The translations under genes were made by a program, and so were the position numbers. Below the pieces are notes generated by a model. It ran no database searches. It saw only the letters and a program-made list of their open reading frames with translations, and had not been told where the DNA came from. Shown here piece by piece: positions 6,969 through 9,429 of a DNA stretch of 9,429 nt; the stretch's first letter is position 1; each line of letters starts with the position of its first letter. The stretch spans positions 1 through 9,429 of the forward strand of contig JAIUYB010000055.1 of the NCBI GenBank assembly GCA_020216625.1. Direction: 5' to 3'. The stretch comes from Desulfarculus sp. GTDB taxonomy: Bacteria; Desulfobacterota; Desulfarculia; Desulfarculales; Desulfarculaceae.

Positions 6969-8291
6969 CTACTCCACCCGGAACAGGCCGGGGTCGAACT
7001 CCGGCTTGCCCTCGTAACGCTTCAGGTAGGTGGCCGGCATCCTCTCCAGGTTGGCCAGGATGGCCGGCTCGACCATGATGCCGGCCTGGTGCAGGGCGGC
7101 GTTGATCTGCTCGGGCTGGGGCGGGCAGCCCTTGACCGGAATCATCTCCTTGATGGCCGGGTTGTCCTTGTTAGCCTGGTACATGCATTTGCCCAGGAGG
7201 ATGGTTTTGTTGGCCTTGCCGCTGGGCCGCATCATCTTGCCGGTCAGCACCTCCACCTGGTTCCAGGGCTCGCCCTTCCAGGCCATGGCGATGGCCGAGA
7301 GAACCGCGCCGTTGATGGTGGAACAATAGGTGCACAGGCTGCTGTCGTACTTGTAGTAGCTGATGCCGGCCATGCCCCGTTTGACCATGGGAAGCGGCAG
7401 GGTCCCCTGCTCGTTGTAGGGGAAGCACCACTGGTGCGGCCGGGCCAAATCTTCGATCCGCTCGCCCAGGACCTCGATTCCGTCCAGGCTGGTGTCGCGC
7501 CCCCTGCGGCTGGCGGCATGGACCAGGTAGGGAATCTGGGCCGGGTCCTGGCCCAACAGCCGCGCCCCCACCAGGTCGGCGGCCAGCACGTCCCAGGAGG
7601 CCACCAGGATATTGGACCGGTGCATGATGCCGTCGAAGCTGGGCCCCATCTCGGCGGTGTAGATACCGTCCTGCAAGGCTAGGACGCGGGGGAAGGGATC
7701 GGCCAGGCGAGATATCCAGGCGTGCAGATCGCGCTGGGGATCGGCGCTGTGGCAGCGCTTGCGCGAGTTGACGTCGATCATGCCCTTGAGGTTCTTGATC
7801 CCCAGGCTGACCATGGTCTGGGCATGGGTCTTCATCACCGGCAGGCTGATCACCACGTCGCTGTCCAGGATGTCCACGTTGAACGACAGCTTCATGCCGT
7901 CGCCCAGGTCCACCTCGCGGAAAGGCCGGGTGAAGGCGTCCACGGTTTTGACTCCGTAGCGCCGGCCCAATTCGGCATAGCCCAGGCTCTCGAAGGCGTG
8001 GGGAGCGGTCTCGCGGTCGTTGGGCCGGCCCAGGACCATGCCCTCGCCGATGGTGATGTCCCTGACCCCGCGCTCGGCCAGAAGCGCCACCACGTCTTGC
8101 ACCACCCGGCTGGTGGTGATGACGCCGTACTTGGGGAATTCGGCCAGGCGGGTCCAGAAGACGATGTTGGGCTTCAGGAAGACCTTGTCGCCGGGGGCGA
8201 TGGCATCCAGTCCGCCGCAGAGATCCAGGGCGCGGCGCACCGAATCCAGGGGCTTTTCATACTTGACCAGGGAAACCTTGTGCTGGCTCAT
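6969..8291 (-). CDS. DUF362-domain protein with C-terminal NuoB/hydrogenase-like cysteine motifs
   Basis: This is a 440-residue cytoplasmic protein with no signal peptide or membrane segment. The N-terminal two thirds fit DUF362: K-P-N-I-V (40-44), G-E-G (82-84), L-D-S-D-V-V-I-S-L-P-V-M-K-T-H (142-156) and G-I-K-N-L-K-G-M-I (164-172). DUF362 has no settled biochemical role, and some members carry ferredoxin-type clusters. Here there is no classical ferredoxin C-x2-C-x2-C-x3-C motif. Instead, Cys320-x2-Cys323, G-K-Cys369 and G-Cys389-P-P occur in the order of the proximal [4Fe-4S] ligands of NuoB and [NiFe]-hydrogenase small subunits, with shorter spacing. Cluster binding is inferred. The ATG at 8291 has AGGGAG (8299-8304) seven bases upstream, and the protein begins S-Q-H-K-V-S-L-V-K-Y as DUF362 proteins do. 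A longer frame to 8621 only overlaps the upstream kinase gene. It lies 29 bases after the kinase-like gene and 4 bases before the dehydrogenase, which suggests an electron-transfer or redox role in acyl-CoA metabolism. Confidence 0.85.
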   Translation of the reverse strand: MSQHKVSLVKYEKPLDSVRRALDLCGGLDAIAPGDKVFLKPNIVFWTRLAEFPKYGVITTSRVVQDVVALLAERGVRDITIGEGMVLGRPNDRETAPHAFESLGYAELGRRYGVKTVDAFTRPFREVDLGDGMKLSFNVDILDSDVVISLPVMKTHAQTMVSLGIKNLKGMIDVNSRKRCHSADPQRDLHAWISRLADPFPRVLALQDGIYTAEMGPSFDGIMHRSNILVASWDVLAADLVGARLLGQDPAQIPYLVHAASRRGRDTSLDGIEVLGERIEDLARPHQWCFPYNEQGTLPLPMVKRGMAGISYYKYDSSLCTYCSTINGAVLSAIAMAWKGEPWNQVEVLTGKMMRPSGKANKTILLGKCMYQANKDNPAIKEMIPVKGCPPQPEQINAALHQAGIMVEPAILANLERMPATYLKRYEGKPEFDPGLFRVE

Positions 8292-8298
8292 GTCCCGA

Positions 8299-8304
8299 CT
8301 CCCT
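8299..8304 (-). promoter_or_regulatory. ribosome binding site deciding the DUF362 start
   Basis: AGGGAG on the - strand sits seven bases before the ATG at 8289-8291, in the 29-base gap after the kinase-like gene. It is a strong match to the anti-Shine-Dalgarno core and favours this start over the upstream in-frame ATG at 8621, which would run antisense-free but wholly inside the neighbouring gene in another frame. Confidence 0.75.
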
Positions 8305-8320
8305 GCCGAGGTTGGCGGCG

Positions 8321-9388
8321 CTACAACGCCGATTTTTCGATCACCCGTCCCGCCTGGGCCAGGAGGGCCTGGACCATGGCCGGCAATTGGGCGAAGCGCG
8401 GGTCCTGGGTCTGTCCATGGTGATAGCGATAATAAATCTGTTGCACGATGACCACCAGCCGGAAAAGGCCGAAGCAGTAATAGAAGTCCATCTGGTCCAT
8501 GACCCGGCCTGTGAGGCGGGCGTAGTGCTCCACCGCCTGGGCCCGGGTCAGGCTGCCGGGGCGGATGGTGGGCATGGCCGAGATGTGGCGCAGTTCCGGC
8601 GGGTCGTCGGCCTGGACCCAATAGGCCAGGGTGCAGGCCAGGTCCATCAGGGGATCGCCCAGGGTGGCCATCTCCCAGTCCAGCACCCCGATGATCCGCA
8701 AGGGGTCGGCCGGATCCAGCACCACGTTGTCCAGCTTGAAGTCGTTGTGGATGATGGCCGGGCGCGCGCTCTCCGGCGGCATCTTGACCGCCAGCCAGGC
8801 CATGACCGCCTCGCCGTCGGGCACGTTGTCGGTGCGGGCGTTTCGATACCGCAGGCTCCAGCCCTCCACCTGGCGGCGGACGTAGCCCTCCGGCTTGCCC
8901 AGGTCGGCCAGCCCGGCGGCCTGGTAATCCACTCCGTGCAGCTCGGCCATCACCTCCACCAGGCGGCGGGTGAGCCGGCCCATCTCATTGGGCCCCAGGT
9001 CCAGGCCCGGAGGCAGATCCTTGCGCACGATGACGCCGGTGATGCGCTCCATGACGTAGAACTGGCAGCCCATCACCGATTCATCGGCGCAAAAGGCCAG
9101 GGCTCGGGGGCAATAGGGAAAATGCGGCCGCAGTGCCGTGAGCACCCTGAACTCGCGGCCCATGTCATGGGCGCTCTTGGCCTTGGTGCCGTGGGGCGGA
9201 CGGCGCAGGACCAACTCGCGCTCCCCCACCCGCACGAAATAGGTGAGGTTGGAGAATCCGGATGGGAACTGGCGGATGGTCATGGGACCCGCGAGTCCCG
9301 GAATGCTCGCCTTCAGGTAGGCCTCCACCCGGTCCAGGTCCAGGCCCTCGCCGGGCCGGATCTCGGTGGCCGCATCGATGAGGCTCAT
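8321..9388 (-). CDS. APH-fold phosphotransferase family protein (ACAD10/ACAD11 N-terminal kinase-like)
   Basis: This 355-residue protein has the aminoglycoside-phosphotransferase (APH/choline kinase) fold. The nucleotide-loop region is F-P-S-G-F-S-N-L-T-Y (41-50), followed by L-V-L-R-R-P-P (59-65) and H-D-M-G-R-E-F-R-V-L (74-83), features of the ACAD10/11-like branch rather than of drug-resistance kinases. The catalytic loop is H-N-D-F-K-L-D-N (214-221), with Asp216 the expected base and Asn221 a metal ligand. The second metal-binding motif is G-V-L-D-W-E-M-A-T-L-G-D-P (234-246) with Asp237. In mammalian ACAD10/11 such a domain phosphorylates 4-hydroxyacyl-CoAs so that the phosphate can be eliminated and the chain enter beta-oxidation. 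That role is a reasonable inference here because a 3-hydroxyacyl-CoA dehydrogenase is in the same operon, though no acyl-CoA dehydrogenase is visible. The ATG is preceded by GGGGAGAG (9397-9404) at 8 bases. It is the first gene of the operon within the window; the promoter is not recognisable in the 41 bases upstream. Confidence 0.92.
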   Translation of the reverse strand: MSLIDAATEIRPGEGLDLDRVEAYLKASIPGLAGPMTIRQFPSGFSNLTYFVRVGERELVLRRPPHGTKAKSAHDMGREFRVLTALRPHFPYCPRALAFCADESVMGCQFYVMERITGVIVRKDLPPGLDLGPNEMGRLTRRLVEVMAELHGVDYQAAGLADLGKPEGYVRRQVEGWSLRYRNARTDNVPDGEAVMAWLAVKMPPESARPAIIHNDFKLDNVVLDPADPLRIIGVLDWEMATLGDPLMDLACTLAYWVQADDPPELRHISAMPTIRPGSLTRAQAVEHYARLTGRVMDQMDFYYCFGLFRLVVIVQQIYYRYHHGQTQDPRFAQLPAMVQALLAQAGRVIEKSAL

Positions 9389-9396
9389 TGCGTTTT

Positions 9397-9404
9397 CTCT
9401 CCCC
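9397..9404 (-). promoter_or_regulatory. ribosome binding site of the phosphotransferase gene
   Basis: GGGGAGAG on the - strand lies eight bases before the ATG at 9386-9388. It supports this start, which also begins the protein just before the first family-typical helix. A run of seven G (9414-9420 read on the - strand) lies a little further upstream. No -10/-35 pair can be read before the window ends. Confidence 0.6.
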
Positions 9405-9429
9405 AGGCGCCCGCCCCCCCGCCGCTCAG

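Noticed and set aside
6047..8423. Several + strand open frames (up to about 300 codons) opposite the dehydrogenase and DUF362 genes
   Set aside because: Same shadow effect; they are low-complexity, lack family motifs and compete with two clearly conserved - strand genes.
8292..8621. Upstream extension of the DUF362 gene to an ATG at 8621, giving 550 codons
   Set aside because: The extra 110 residues are Pro/Gly/Arg-rich and lie inside the kinase-like gene in another frame. The ATG at 8291 has a strong ribosome binding site and gives the normal DUF362 N-terminus.
8321..9388. Aminoglycoside-resistance gene
   Set aside because: It has the APH fold, but the R-R-P-P and H-D-M-G-R-E segments and the acyl-CoA neighbour point to the ACAD10/11-like branch, not a drug-modifying enzyme.
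9414..9420. Run of seven C (seven G on the gene strand) as a phase-variation tract upstream of the kinase-like gene
   Set aside because: Seven bases is short, it lies outside the coding region, and runs of this size are expected in such GC-rich DNA. The promoter spacing it might affect is not visible.
1..9429. CRISPR arrays, tRNA/rRNA genes, insertion sequences, riboswitches
   Set aside because: Reading both strands I found no direct-repeat arrays, cloverleaf or rRNA segments, transposase motifs or terminal repeats. Coding sequence fills nearly all the window, with only two gaps above 50 bases.

Overview
The window is GC-rich throughout (roughly two thirds G+C by eye), gene-dense, and reads as a Gram-negative chromosome. 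It encodes a complete envelope-spanning efflux pump plus CoA-linked fatty or carboxylic acid metabolism. A GC-rich Desulfobacterota-type (deltaproteobacterial) host would fit the DUF362 protein next to acyl-CoA genes, but no marker gene fixes the taxonomy, so this is a guess. I see no mobile element, tRNA, rRNA or CRISPR array.

Left half, + strand (1-5974): the C-terminal end of a TetR-family regulator, then the three parts of an RND efflux system. These are a lipoprotein-type periplasmic adaptor (260-1414), an HAE-1-like inner-membrane proton/drug antiporter (1527-4628) and a TolC-family outer-membrane channel (4625-5974). The regulator/adaptor and antiporter/channel junctions are both 4-base ATGA overlaps, which suggests translational coupling. 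The adaptor/antiporter junction is instead a 112-base GC-rich spacer with short potential hairpins. The likely circuit is that the regulator represses its own operon and is released by a pump substrate. The operator lies upstream of the window.

Middle (5975-6052): a 78-base convergent gap with a 9-bp perfect GC stem-loop that could insulate the two operons.

Right half, - strand (9388 down to 6053): a tightly packed operon. Its order is an ACAD10/11-type aminoglycoside-phosphotransferase-fold kinase (8321-9388), a 440-residue DUF362 protein (6969-8291) and a 3-hydroxyacyl-CoA dehydrogenase (6053-6964), with gaps of 29 and 4 bases. The DUF362 protein has C-terminal cysteines (C-x2-C, G-x-C, G-C-P-P) in the same order as the proximal [4Fe-4S] ligands of the NuoB / [NiFe]-hydrogenase small-subunit family, although more closely spaced. 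That protein and its linkage to a hydroxy-acyl kinase-like enzyme and a beta-oxidation dehydrogenase are the most interesting things here. The dehydrogenase also carries glycine where the family normally has asparagine in the catalytic H-F-F-N-P segment.
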